DNA of 43,527 bases from Planctomycetaceae bacterium (GTDB lineage: Bacteria; Planctomycetota; Planctomycetia; Pirellulales; UBA1268), in NCBI GenBank assembly GCA_027486095.1, contig JAIXPT010000440.1, forward strand, positions 1 through 43,527, written 5' to 3'. Below are positions 35,901-42,744 of the stretch, one piece after another. The notes under the pieces were generated by a model. It did not search any database and had not been told where the DNA came from. It saw only the letters and a list, made by a program, of their open reading frames with translations. Within the stretch, counting starts at the first letter, position 1, and every line of letters starts with the position of its first letter. A program made the translations under genes and the position numbers.

Positions 35901-37370
35901 GGTCGTCGCCGCCACCTCCACATAGTTTGTCCCGCTGATCACGGCTGAGGCGGCAGAGAGCGTGTTGCGGGCGGAGTTTCCGTCGAAACCGGTGAGCACC
36001 GCATTGGAGAGCGTGAGCCGGCCGGCCGACGGGGCGAAGCCGTTGAGATCGAGCGTGGCACCGGCATTGACGGTGAGGCCGCCGCCCGACCAGCCGAGGG
36101 CGCTTGCGTGCCCGAGGCCGAGCGTGCCCGTATCGATGGTGGTGCCGCCGCGATAGGTGCTCGAGCCCGAGAGCGTGAGCGTGCCGGCCCCGAGTTTGCG
36201 CAGGCTTCCGGAGCCCGAATCGAGGAGATTTTGGGCGATGGTGATGTCGAAGCCATTGGTGTTCACGAGGGCGCCGCCCGCCTTCACGTTGGCGGCAGTG
36301 AGCCCCTGCATGAACGACGTGGTCGATGAGAGGGCGACGAGGGTGCCGCCGTTGAAGTTGAACGTGGAGGTGGCCGCGACGCTGCCGCTCGCGAGCACGC
36401 GCCGCGTGCGGAGCGTGCCGCCGTCGAGATTCAGCGTGCCTGTTCCGGTGGTCTGCCCACCACCTTGGACGACGTTGAACCACAGCCCGCCGCCGGAGCC
36501 CGTGCCGGTCTCCACCACGCCGTTCCCGGAAATGGTGAGCGTTCCATTGCCTGCTCCAGCCAACTGTAGGTAGTCATTCGCGGTGGTGCCGGTGAGCCGG
36601 AACGTGCCCGAGGAAACCGCCAGCTGGCCGACGCTCCCCGCATTTCGGCCGATCGTAGGCAGCGTGTTACCGATGTTCGTGAGCCCGCCGGTCTGGTTCC
36701 AGATGCCGGTGCCGGAGGAGCCGATCCGGAAAAATGCCGAGGCGTTGCCATTGGGCGTCGAGGTGAACGTGCCGCCCTGCATGAGCACCGTGCCCGTCGC
36801 GTTGGCAGCATCGCCGAGATACACGATGCTGGTGGTGAACGCGGCATTGTCCTTGATCACGAGCGTGGCGGCATCGCCGGCGGTCGTGCCGACATTGAAC
36901 GAGCGACTGCTCGGAGACGGCGTCGTCGCGGTCACGATCGCATTGCCGGCGAGCGTCGTCGTGCCGCCGCGGAGCGTGAGCGTGCCGGTGAACGTGTTGG
37001 AGTTGGAGAAGGTGAGGGCGCCAACGCCGGTTTTCGTGAGGTTGAGCGTGCCCGAGAGGCCGCCTGCGCCGGAGAAGGAATAATCCTTCGTGGCGTTGTT
37101 GATCGTCATGGTGCCCGCGGGGGCGACGGCGGCGGCTGTCGTGATGCCCGTGGTGCCTGTCGCCGTGTCGTCGAACGTCACGGCGTCGCCGGCGGTGAAC
37201 ACGCTCGCGCCGCCAGCCCAGTTGGCCGTCGTCGTGTTCCAGGCGCCGTCCACCGTGCCGCGCCAGGTGACCGTGGCGGCGCGGCTAACGCCCGCCAGGG
37301 CTACGGCGGCCACCGCGCACAGGGCTCCCCGGGCACAGAAATTCACGGATTTGATCACCCACCACCGCAT
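32988..37370 (-). CDS. Giant beta-strand repeat protein with inserted SGNH hydrolase domain
   Basis: 1460 residues with a signal peptide (ALCAVAAVALAGVSRA). Residues about 35-150 are nearly the same as in the neighbouring giant protein ([28 protein letters not shown]), proving common origin. PATR-type beta-strand repeats ([19 protein letters not shown]) flank an inserted domain at about 552-798 with SGNH hydrolase blocks: IMPLGASITAG (block I, Ser present but the usual GDS is GAS), PLNVGGNDF (block III, GxND) and SDGVHPTQAGYNAMAD (block V, DxxH). SGNH enzymes are esterases or acetylxylan esterases. Repeats then resume to VVPEPGAWALVLSALGAGHL, a PEP-CTERM-like end followed by an unusual 30-residue Arg/Ser-rich tail. 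No strong ribosome site precedes the ATG, which lies only 11 bases from a TATACT hexamer. Confidence 0.9.
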   Translation of the reverse strand: MRWWVIKSVNFCARGALCAVAAVALAGVSRAATVTWRGTVDGAWNTTTANWAGGASVFTAGDAVTFDDTATGTTGITTAAAVAPAGTMTINNATKDYSFSGAGGLSGTLNLTKTGVGALTFSNSNTFTGTLTLRGGTTTLAGNAIVTATTPSPSSRSFNVGTTAGDAATLVIKDNAAFTTSIVYLGDAANATGTVLMQGGTFTSTPNGNASAFFRIGSSGTGIWNQTGGLTNIGNTLPTIGRNAGSVGQLAVSSGTFRLTGTTANDYLQLAGAGNGTLTISGNGVVETGTGSGGGLWFNVVQGGGQTTGTGTLNLDGGTLRTRRVLASGSVAATSTFNFNGGTLVALSSTTSFMQGLTAANVKAGGALVNTNGFDITIAQNLLDSGSGSLRKLGAGTLTLSGSSTYRGGTTIDTGTLGLGHASALGWSGGGLTVNAGATLDLNGFAPSAGRLTLSNAVLTGFDGNSARNTLSAASAVISGTNYVEVAATTSGTYALITSAGGGLTGTFVFQGSQPLSVPATRMITKSGTGFLDLRLVNSSTAETLVVRAADAAATISIMPLGASITAGLSASGTAKNGQVIASYNGGGYRAQLYQSLANDSRFVPNFVGSATTSHAFAATGPSVLDYAGQTRHEGRSGYTTSQILWNLDHNDGNASNNGGFWLSGTNSNTAGVNSPDYVPLNVGGNDFQQTHFRNSGPIDRYDAILSEIRSLRPNAAVIATTLMYRSDVSTHVNTYFNPYVEDVVYSHVLAGEDVRFLDLHSLFTPGDDGTPVLASDGVHPTQAGYNAMADGIQRSITFGAAYWSGDVNGNWGTVTGGTNTNWSLDRAGRFDRQATLGATSATQFITPSGAVKLMLADVFFHASGTVVTTLDADTAIRGLNFTAGASGGVSVGGTATLTIGSGGITVQQGSGAHSVNAKIALAADQTWGNVSASDLTVSGALSGSGALSIVGSFTTRSLTTLTTGSSYNTEVANTQVATTVGDGGAIVLAGDNHAYAGSVTIGRYGTLRVGHRNALGSGGLVLDGGTLDLAGSNPLVGSLTGTAGTITTSGSGAVVLTASSSQSGTYAGILANGTGSVGFTKSGATALTLAGTAANTFSGVTTITGGTLVLAKTAGVQAIGGNIQLGDGSGADILRLAAGNQIADTSVITLSGTAANQRGWFQLNGQNETIGGLASAGVGHGLVANEAAAGSNSVLTLNVSGTQAFSGLMRDGASAGGSLSLVKAGLGNQIFSGSNTFSGSTAVQAGMLEVAAGGRLAATSAVSVAAGAELRVQGAINASAPVTVGGVLSGTGTLGSVVLSGTLAPGAGIGTLTTGSLTWNGGAVALFDLAAGATAADLVSILGDFRKGAAGAYRFDFGGRGSWSGGAPSIYTLATWSGTTDFAALDFTATNLAAGLEGTFQVSGNSLSVIVVPEPGAWALVLSALGAGHLAAEIRRFFSRKSNRRNTFAVGLSSQSLRP

Positions 37371-37381
37371 AATTTAGGATA

Positions 37382-37387
37382 GTATAC
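37382..37387. promoter_or_regulatory. GTATAC palindrome in divergent promoter region
   Basis: TAGTATACAAA in the 77-base gap between the giant repeat protein (start 37370, minus) and the secreted hydrolase (start 37448, plus). On the minus strand it gives TTTGTATACT, whose TATACT could be a -10 element; a start so close would make the mRNA leader very short. As an operator it matches the other GTATAC sites in the window. Confidence 0.45.
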
Positions 37388-37447
37388 AAATCCGTAACTA
37401 GTGTCTACAGAGTGGCAAGCGGCGGATTTTTCAGGAGCGTTTCATCA

Positions 37448-38260
37448 ATGGTCGGATGGCGTCACACCGTAGTGCTCGCGGCACTTTCACTCGTGGGGGC
37501 GACGGCCGTCGGGGTCGAGCACCGCACGCTCACCGACATTCCCTACCGGGCGTCCGCCGACGGCTCCGACCGGGGGCCGGAGCGGTGCCGCCTCGACCTC
37601 CACCTGCCCGTCGATGCGAGCGGCTTTGCGACCGTGGTGTGGTTTCACGGCGGTGGGCTCACGAAGGGCAAGCGTGAGATTCCAAAATCGCTCCGCGGCC
37701 GGGGCTTCGCGGTGGTGGGCGCGGGCTATCGCCTGAGCCCGGGCGTCAAAGCACCCGTGTATATCGAGGATGCCGCCGCGGCGGTGGCTTGGACGTTTCG
37801 TTCGATCGCCGAGCATGGGGGAAGCCCGCGCCGCATCTACGTGAGCGGTCATTCCGCCGGTGCCTACCTGGCCGCGATGGTGGGGCTCGACACGAAGTGG
37901 TTGGCCGCCCATGGCATCGAAGCCAACGATCTGGCCGGAATCATCCCCTGCAGTGCGCAGTGCATCACGCACTTCACGGTGCGGGCCGAGCGCGGGATTC
38001 CCGACCGCCAGCCGGTGATCGATGAATTCGCCCCGCTCTTTCACGTGCGGCGGGATGCGCCGCCGCTGCTCTTGATCACCGGGGACCGCGACCGCGAAAT
38101 GCTCGGCCGCTATGAGGAAAACGCCTACCTGTGGCGCATGATGAAGCTCGCCGGGCACGAGCGCACTCGCCTGGTAGAACTCAACGGCGAGGATCACGGC
38201 AGCATGGCGGAAGCGGCCTTGCCGCTCGTCATCGATGCGGTGACAAACGCTCGGGAGTGA
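37448..38260 (+). CDS. Secreted alpha/beta hydrolase (esterase-like)
   Basis: 270 residues from the ATG at 37448, with AGGAG ten bases upstream; the track start is a GTG at 37412. A signal peptide (TVVLAALSLVGATAVG) is followed by an esterase/BD-FAE-type fold: VVWFHGGGLTKGKRE (oxyanion HGGG), VVGAGYRLSPG, nucleophile elbow VSGHSAGAYLAAMVG with Ser intact, acid in LITGDRDREM and His in GEDHGSMAE. Expected to hydrolyse esters such as acetylated polysaccharides or xenobiotic esters; the substrate is not determined by sequence. It is divergent from the giant repeat protein and convergent with madM (28-base gap). It contrasts with the hydrolase at 1649-2809, which lacks the Ser. Confidence 0.87.
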   Translation: MVGWRHTVVLAALSLVGATAVGVEHRTLTDIPYRASADGSDRGPERCRLDLHLPVDASGFATVVWFHGGGLTKGKREIPKSLRGRGFAVVGAGYRLSPGVKAPVYIEDAAAAVAWTFRSIAEHGGSPRRIYVSGHSAGAYLAAMVGLDTKWLAAHGIEANDLAGIIPCSAQCITHFTVRAERGIPDRQPVIDEFAPLFHVRRDAPPLLLITGDRDREMLGRYEENAYLWRMMKLAGHERTRLVELNGEDHGSMAEAALPLVIDAVTNARE

Positions 38261-38288
38261 GAGTTCCGAGCCAAGCCCCCTTGTGCCG

Positions 38289-39077
38289 TTACACCAGCCA
38301 GCGAATCACGGCGATCACGAGCGATGGCCCTGTCAGGCAGCCGAGGCCTGTGTAGAAAGTCGCCGTGAGAGCACCGTAGGGAACGAGCTTCGGGTCGGTG
38401 GCGGCAAGGCCTGCCACCACGCCGCTGGTCGTTCCCAAGAGCCCTCCGAATACCATGGCCGCCTCGGGGCGATCGAGGCCGATCCAGCGGGCCACGCACG
38501 GCGTGAGCACCATCACCATGATCGCCTTGACGAGCCCGGCGGCGACGGAGAGCGCGATCACGTCGCTGCTGGCGCCGAGCGCCGAGCCTGTCACGGGGCC
38601 CACGATGTAGGTGGCCGCCCCACCCCCGATCGTGGCCAGGTCGACAGGATCTCGATACCCGCAGGCATACGCGACGATGCCACCGACCGCGAAGCCGCCG
38701 CCGACACCGATGGCAAGGGCGAGCATGCCGCGGAGGCCTGAGCGGAGCAGCTCCTCGATCCGGGCGGAAAACGCCGTGGAAACGATGGCGAAATCCCGTA
38801 GCGCGGCGCCTCCAAGCACAGCCAAGCCCCCGCAGCCGTCGATGTCGGCAAGCCCGCGCTTGCCTCCGGTGATCCAGCCGGCGAGCGCAGCCAGTGCCAG
38901 ACCGATGGAAATCGCGATCGCCGAGGCGTGAATGCGACCACCCGTGAGCCTGCGGGAGGCGACTTCCGCCACGGCCAGGATGACCCCCACGACAAGCACG
39001 CCCGACAGAAGGGACTCCGCCCCGAGCAGGTTTACGAAACGGTCGAGAATGACTTGCATGCCATGACCACGGTGCAT
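38289..39077 (-). CDS. madM: Malonate transporter subunit MadM
   Basis: 262 residues, almost entirely hydrophobic helices. Recognisable MadM stretches include LTGGRIHASAIAISIGLALAALAGWITGGKRG, GLAVLGGAALRDFAIVSTAF, VDLATIGGGAATYIVGPVTGSALGASSDVIALSVAAGLVKAI and MVFGGLLGTTSGVVAGLAATDPKLVPYGALTATFYTGLGCLTGP. With MadL it forms the Na+-dependent malonate carrier known from Malonomonas rubra. The start could be the ATG at 39077 or at 39059 (MQVILDRF), neither with a strong ribosome site. It begins nine bases after the madL stop, so they are cotranscribed. Confidence 0.88.
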   Translation of the reverse strand: MHRGHGMQVILDRFVNLLGAESLLSGVLVVGVILAVAEVASRRLTGGRIHASAIAISIGLALAALAGWITGGKRGLADIDGCGGLAVLGGAALRDFAIVSTAFSARIEELLRSGLRGMLALAIGVGGGFAVGGIVAYACGYRDPVDLATIGGGAATYIVGPVTGSALGASSDVIALSVAAGLVKAIMVMVLTPCVARWIGLDRPEAAMVFGGLLGTTSGVVAGLAATDPKLVPYGALTATFYTGLGCLTGPSLVIAVIRWLV

Positions 39078-39086
39078 GAGAAAACG

Positions 39087-39461
39087 TCAGTCGATCGGCC
39101 GACTTCCGCCCGATGTCGAGCCACGGGTCAACAGAGGAACGGCGGCGAAACCGGCCAAGACTGCACAGGCGCCCGCAGCCACAGCGACGCCGCCGCCCCG
39201 CGTCGCCCCCCACACATTCTGCGTCGCCGCCATCGCCACGACGATCGGGATATACATGCCCGCCCAGTAGCCGACTCCCATCTCGAATGCCGGGGTGGCG
39301 AGCCCACGACGCCGAACGCCGGCCATGCCGAGCATCAGTGCCACCATCGCGACACCGACGCCCCCGATGTCACTGTCGATGCCGAGCCACTGCGCGAGAA
39401 AAAATCCGAGGCAGCGGCCCAGCAGCACGCACGCAGCCAGAAGCACCGTACCCCACACCAT
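39087..39461 (-). CDS. madL: Malonate transporter subunit MadL
   Basis: 124 residues, four hydrophobic helices. MVWGTVLLAACVLLGRCLGFFLAQWLGIDSDIGGVGVAMVALML and FEMGVGYWAGMYIPIVVAMAATQNVW match the small MadL subunit, whose partner MadM follows. GAGGAC upstream provides a ribosome site. The C-terminal 25 residues (LTRGSTSGGSRPID) are hydrophilic. It lies 84 bases after the GntR regulator on the same strand, indicating an operon of regulator, madL, madM. Confidence 0.86.
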   Translation of the reverse strand: MVWGTVLLAACVLLGRCLGFFLAQWLGIDSDIGGVGVAMVALMLGMAGVRRRGLATPAFEMGVGYWAGMYIPIVVAMAATQNVWGATRGGGVAVAAGACAVLAGFAAVPLLTRGSTSGGSRPID

Positions 39462-39545
39462 CGGATTCAGTCCTCAACGGTCTGACAAACCGCTCGCGAT
39501 CTACCCGACCGCCTGGGAAGTGAAAATCTTTCGTAAGGCGACCGA

Positions 39546-40262
39546 TCAGCGACGTGCCCGCTTCGACGCCCGCCGCTTCGCCGGCGTGTTCGCTTCGTGC
39601 ATGAGCGCGAGCGATGCCACGAGATCGCCATACCGCTCCCCCTGCACGATCACGTGGCTTCGCAGCCGCTGCGCCGCGAGTTCGCCATCACCCTCGGCCA
39701 GGGCATCGACGATCGCCTGATGCTCTGAATAGGAGTTTTTCAAGCGGTTGCGCAGCCGCAACTGCAGCCGGCGGTAGGGCCGCAGCCGGCGCTGGAGCGA
39801 CGAGGCCTGCTCGACCAGGAATGCATTGTGGCTGGCCGCGTAGATCAGGCGGTGGAAGTCTTCGTTATGTGCGAAGTAGTCGTCGATGCTTGCGGAGTCG
39901 CGGGCCTCCTCGCACCGCTCGTGGACGGCGGCGAGGGCGGCGTGCTCCTCGTCGGTCATGCGGCGGGCCGCCAGGCGGCCGCACATCGCCTCCAGTTCCG
40001 CCATCACCTCGAACATCTCGCACAGGCGATGCGGGCTCATCTCGGCCACGATCGCGCCCCGGCGCGGCCTGAGATCGATCATCCCCGAGGAACTGAGCTG
40101 GATGAGGGTCTCGCGGATCGGCGTGCGCGACACGCCAAACTCCTTCGCGAGCGCCACCTCGTCGAGCCGCGTGCCCGGGGCATAGGTGCCATCGACGATC
40201 CGCTCTTCGAGGGTTTCGCGGACGGCATGGGAACGCTTGGGGGCGACACGGGGGGCGGGCAC
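39546..40262 (-). CDS. GntR-family (FCD/FadR subgroup) regulator, probably of malonate genes
   Basis: 238 residues if it begins at the GTG at 40262; AGGAG lies eight bases before it, while the track start 27 codons upstream is a TTG without one. The winged helix is LEERIVDGTYAPGTRLDEVALAKEFGVSRTPIRETL, followed by LSSSGMIDLRPRRGAIV. The FCD ligand domain has FAHNEDFHRLIYAASHN, YSEHQAIVDAL and LRSHVIV, giving the Asp/His set that binds a metal and a carboxylate effector. FCD regulators commonly sense organic acids. With madL and madM downstream, malonate is the likely ligand, making it MatR-like. A GTATAC palindrome 100 bases upstream suggests autoregulation. The C-terminus is Lys/Arg-rich. 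Confidence 0.88.
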   Translation of the reverse strand: MPAPRVAPKRSHAVRETLEERIVDGTYAPGTRLDEVALAKEFGVSRTPIRETLIQLSSSGMIDLRPRRGAIVAEMSPHRLCEMFEVMAELEAMCGRLAARRMTDEEHAALAAVHERCEEARDSASIDDYFAHNEDFHRLIYAASHNAFLVEQASSLQRRLRPYRRLQLRLRNRLKNSYSEHQAIVDALAEGDGELAAQRLRSHVIVQGERYGDLVASLALMHEANTPAKRRASKRARR

Positions 40263-40362
40263 GGTGTGAATCTCCTGAGGCGGCACAGACCGGCCGTCAG
40301 GATATAGCGACACTGGCGAGATGGCAGGGGCGATCACACACAAGCTCCCGTGAGCCTAAAGT

Positions 40363-40368
40363 GTATAC
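40363..40368. promoter_or_regulatory. GTATAC palindrome upstream of the GntR-madL-madM operon
   Basis: AAGTGTATACGAAAA in an AT-rich stretch of the otherwise empty 286-base gap between the GntR start (40262) and the small ORF (40549). The core matches the centre of TTGTATACAA-type sites of FCD-class GntR proteins. A -10 role on the minus strand (TATACA) is possible but no good -35 was found. Confidence 0.5.
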
Positions 40369-40548
40369 GAAAATAATGTGTGCGCATATTCACAGGAACC
40401 ACGGCCGGGCCATCGAAACGCTGCGCAACACCGCTCGACATCGGCTCCGGCCAGACGCCTGGCATCCTCGGCAAGCCCGGCAGATGGGGCAAAAGTGAAC
40501 TCTGTGGCTGGACATGCGTAGAGTGAATCAACCACGGAGGGTTCAATC

Positions 40549-40707
40549 ATGGATGCCCACTTCAACGAGTATCTGGCGGCGGTGGCGGGGATGCAGAATC
40601 TCTACGGCGAATCCGCCTGCGATCGCGAGCCGGGTCCGTGCGGGGAGTCGCCAGACCCCCACGCCGGCGAATTGACAGCCCCGGCCCCATTGCCGATTCT
40701 TGCCTAG
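40549..40707 (+). CDS. Unrecognised 52-residue protein with strong ribosome binding site
   Basis: The ORF is too short for the ORF track. ATG at 40549 is preceded by GGAGG (40536-40540) with an ideal eight-base spacer, one of the best ribosome sites in the window. The protein starts MDAHFNEYLAAVAGMQNLYG and ends in LTAPAPLPILA; it has an amphipathic N-terminal half, two Cys (CDREPGPC) and a Pro-rich C-terminal half. No family is recognised. It lies 61 bases before the PEP-CTERM protease-like gene, which itself has a poor ribosome site, so it may be a leader peptide coupled to that gene or an independent small protein. Confidence 0.5.
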   Translation: MDAHFNEYLAAVAGMQNLYGESACDREPGPCGESPDPHAGELTAPAPLPILA

Positions 40708-40768
40708 AGACGGGGCGGGAAACACGGCGTTCGAGTTCGGTGGACTTCGCGCCGGCATCCCATCCTCC

Positions 40769-42166
40769 ATGGCAAGCACTGGTCTGAGTCTTTTGATGAG
40801 CCGCTCTTCAAGCGTTGTCGCTGCCGGCGTGCTCATGCTCGGGCTCGCGCCCTGGGCCGCCGCCATCGAGATCACGCGGACGCTCGATCCGAGCATCGAC
40901 ACCGTCGGCCAGCAGATTCTCACGGTGCAGACCTACACGAGCGGCACGACCACGGTGCTCGATCTCGGCATCTACGACACCGGGGCGGCGGTGGTCTCCT
41001 TCGCCGCCTATGCCAACGAATACTTCCCCCAGCCGCATCGCAACCCGGGCGGGGCAGGGGGCCAGGGAATCAACGGGCGGGTCGTCGGCGACGTGTCCCA
41101 GCCGGGCACGATGCTGGTAGGCGGCTTTCAGGATTTTACGATCGACGTGGATATCAACACGTTCATATTCGATGTCTCTGTGACGACGCCGCCCACTCGG
41201 GCCGTCCCCGGCATCCAGGCGTTCGTGGGCTCGCTCGACGGCAGCCCGAATCTGCCCACGCTCGCGGGCACACCCGTCCACAAGCCGAGCGCCGCCTTTC
41301 CCGGCGGCTCGGCCGCACGGGTGTCGTTTTCCGGGATCGATTTTGCCTCGTCGCTCGGGCTCACGGGGCAGCTCTTCATCCCCACGTTCGACCTCGTGGC
41401 GCCGGGGCAAACACTCGCCAAGAAAGAAGGGAGCACGCAGCCCGCGGTGATTCCGCTCGTGCCGCTCGGCCTCGATAATTACGGGAGCGAAGGCACGAAT
41501 ATCACGGTCGTGCCCAATCCCACGGTGCCGAACGTGGGCCTGGGGATGCCGGGGGTGGAGGGCGGCTCCACGCTCGTGACGGCCAGCAGCATGCTCTTCG
41601 ACACCGGCGCCCAGGTGTCGCTCATTTCGACCGCGCTCGCCTTCGGCCTCGGGCTCGACCTCGGCAATCCCGACACCACGATCTCGGTGAAGGGGGCCGC
41701 TGGCGATCCGATCGCGATCCCTGGCTTCACGCTTGGCGAGATCGTGTTGCCCGCGGCGATCGACGGGCCCGCCGCCGACGACACGCTGCGGTTTCTCGAC
41801 GTGCCGGTCTACGTCTACGACATCGGGGTGCCGGGGCTCGACGGCATCCTGGGGATGAATCTCTTCAATCAGGCCGACGAGATGCTCATCGACCTGATCA
41901 ACGGTCAGTTCGCCGTGTCGTTTTATGAAGCGCTGCCCGAAGGCTCTGGAGCCGACGGCCTGGCCAGCGTCAACGCGGCGTTCGAAGCGATGGGGATCTC
42001 GTTCCCCGTGTTTGCCGGCAGCGTCGCGCCAGCGCTCGGTCTGGGCCCGGTCGTGCCGGTGCCGGAGCCGGGCACCCTCGTCGCCCTCGCCGGCGCGCTG
42101 GCCGTGCTCGCATCGCGGCTGCCCCGAGGCCGCCGCTTTCGGCAGCTGCCAAAGCTCCCCGAGTAG
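40769..42166 (+). CDS. PEP-CTERM protein with two aspartic-protease DTGA motifs
   Basis: 465 residues from the ATG at 40769 (MASTGLSLLM); ATG at 40796 (MSRSSSVV) is an alternative, and neither has a strong ribosome site. A signal peptide ends WAAA. The aspartic-protease-type motif FDTGAQVSLIS lies near residue 289, followed by LDGILGMNLF, like the hydrophobic-Gly motif of pepsin/retropepsin lobes. An earlier YDTGAAVVSF lies near residue 72, so two DTGA motifs occur as in two-lobed pepsins. The end is VPVPEPGTLVALAGALAVLASRLPRGRRF, a PEP-CTERM signal, then QLPKLPE. Its final codons coincide with a 19-base copy of the tRNA-Asn end. Protease activity is an inference from motifs only. Confidence 0.78.
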   Translation: MASTGLSLLMSRSSSVVAAGVLMLGLAPWAAAIEITRTLDPSIDTVGQQILTVQTYTSGTTTVLDLGIYDTGAAVVSFAAYANEYFPQPHRNPGGAGGQGINGRVVGDVSQPGTMLVGGFQDFTIDVDINTFIFDVSVTTPPTRAVPGIQAFVGSLDGSPNLPTLAGTPVHKPSAAFPGGSAARVSFSGIDFASSLGLTGQLFIPTFDLVAPGQTLAKKEGSTQPAVIPLVPLGLDNYGSEGTNITVVPNPTVPNVGLGMPGVEGGSTLVTASSMLFDTGAQVSLISTALAFGLGLDLGNPDTTISVKGAAGDPIAIPGFTLGEIVLPAAIDGPAADDTLRFLDVPVYVYDIGVPGLDGILGMNLFNQADEMLIDLINGQFAVSFYEALPEGSGADGLASVNAAFEAMGISFPVFAGSVAPALGLGPVVPVPEPGTLVALAGALAVLASRLPRGRRFRQLPKLPE

Positions 42167-42169
42167 GAT
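42151..42169. repeat. Putative attachment site, left copy of 19-bp direct repeat
   Basis: AAAGCTCCCCGAGTAGGAT, identical to 43042-43060, where it covers the 3' end of the tRNA-Asn gene. This copy encodes the last residues and stop codon of the protease-like gene. The pair brackets the toxin-antitoxin segment, as attL/attR do for tRNA-targeted elements. Confidence 0.75.
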
Positions 42170-42190
42170 GCGTCACAACCGCCGTATCCT
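42165..42190 (+). terminator. Possible hairpin after the protease-like gene
   Basis: AGGATGCG and CGTATCCT form an eight-pair stem (one G-U) around TCACAACCGC immediately at the stop codon. There is no long T run afterwards, so intrinsic termination is uncertain. The 188 bases to the toxin gene hold nothing else I recognise. Confidence 0.35.
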
Positions 42191-42354
42191 TTGTGAAAAC
42201 AGGGAAGTCGGCAGAAAAGTGACTCAAAAAACGACTCACTCGGTTCGGGTCTGGAAGCCCGCAGGAGTTCGCAGGGAACCGCACGCTCGTCCGTCGCCGT
42301 TCCCGCCAGCCGCCTGGAAAACCATCAGCGACTGGTTGGGGGGAAGCAACGAGG

Positions 42355-42744
42355 TCAGTTCCAGAGGCGGGTGACCCCGTACTGATCAAACACCGTATCA
42401 GCACTCACGATTGGAATGGTTTCAACAAAGCATTGAGCCACAAGGAGCCTGTCAAAAGGATCTCTGTGGTGAAACGGCAAAGCCGTCTGCCTTTCAGCGA
42501 ACGCCAGCGTGATGGGTGACACCGTGACGCCGAGGTCTGCCAACGCCCGCTCCACCCATTGGCGATACGGCAGAGAAAGCGAAAGTTTTTTGAGGCTTGT
42601 CTTGATGGAGAGTTCCCAGATCGTCCCGACGCTTACCGTCACTTCAATGGCGGGGTTTTCAAGAACGGCTCTGGCACTGGCACCGAGCCTACTTGGGTCG
42701 TCCAACGCCCAGATCAAGGTGTGCGCATCCAGAAGATGCCTCAT
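42355..42744 (-). CDS. vapC: PIN-domain toxin (VapC type)
   Basis: 129 residues. PIN-domain acidic residues are all present: LLDAHTLIWAL (first Asp), TIWELSIK (Glu), RDPFDRLLVAQ (Asp), and VSADTVFDQYG (last Asp). PIN toxins cleave RNA, often tRNA or ribosomal RNA, using Mg2+. The ATG overlaps the antitoxin stop by four bases (ATGA), the standard antitoxin-first arrangement. It lies within the segment bounded by the 19-bp direct repeats. Confidence 0.92.
   Translation of the reverse strand: MRHLLDAHTLIWALDDPSRLGASARAVLENPAIEVTVSVGTIWELSIKTSLKKLSLSLPYRQWVERALADLGVTVSPITLAFAERQTALPFHHRDPFDRLLVAQCFVETIPIVSADTVFDQYGVTRLWN

Noticed and set aside
34393-36483. 696-residue minus-strand ORF inside the giant repeat protein
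   Set aside because: Out-of-frame shadow rich in Arg and His. The overlapping frame has signal peptide, repeats, SGNH motifs and PEP-CTERM end.
28824-37370. Considered a CRISPR array or tandem DNA repeat because of visible periodicity
   Set aside because: The periodicity is protein-level (beta-strand repeats of variable length); no constant short repeat with unique spacers is present.
42170-42354. Looked for an integrase remnant in the gap between the left repeat and the toxin gene
   Set aside because: No tyrosine- or serine-recombinase motif could be read in any frame; the stretch is too short and featureless to claim one.
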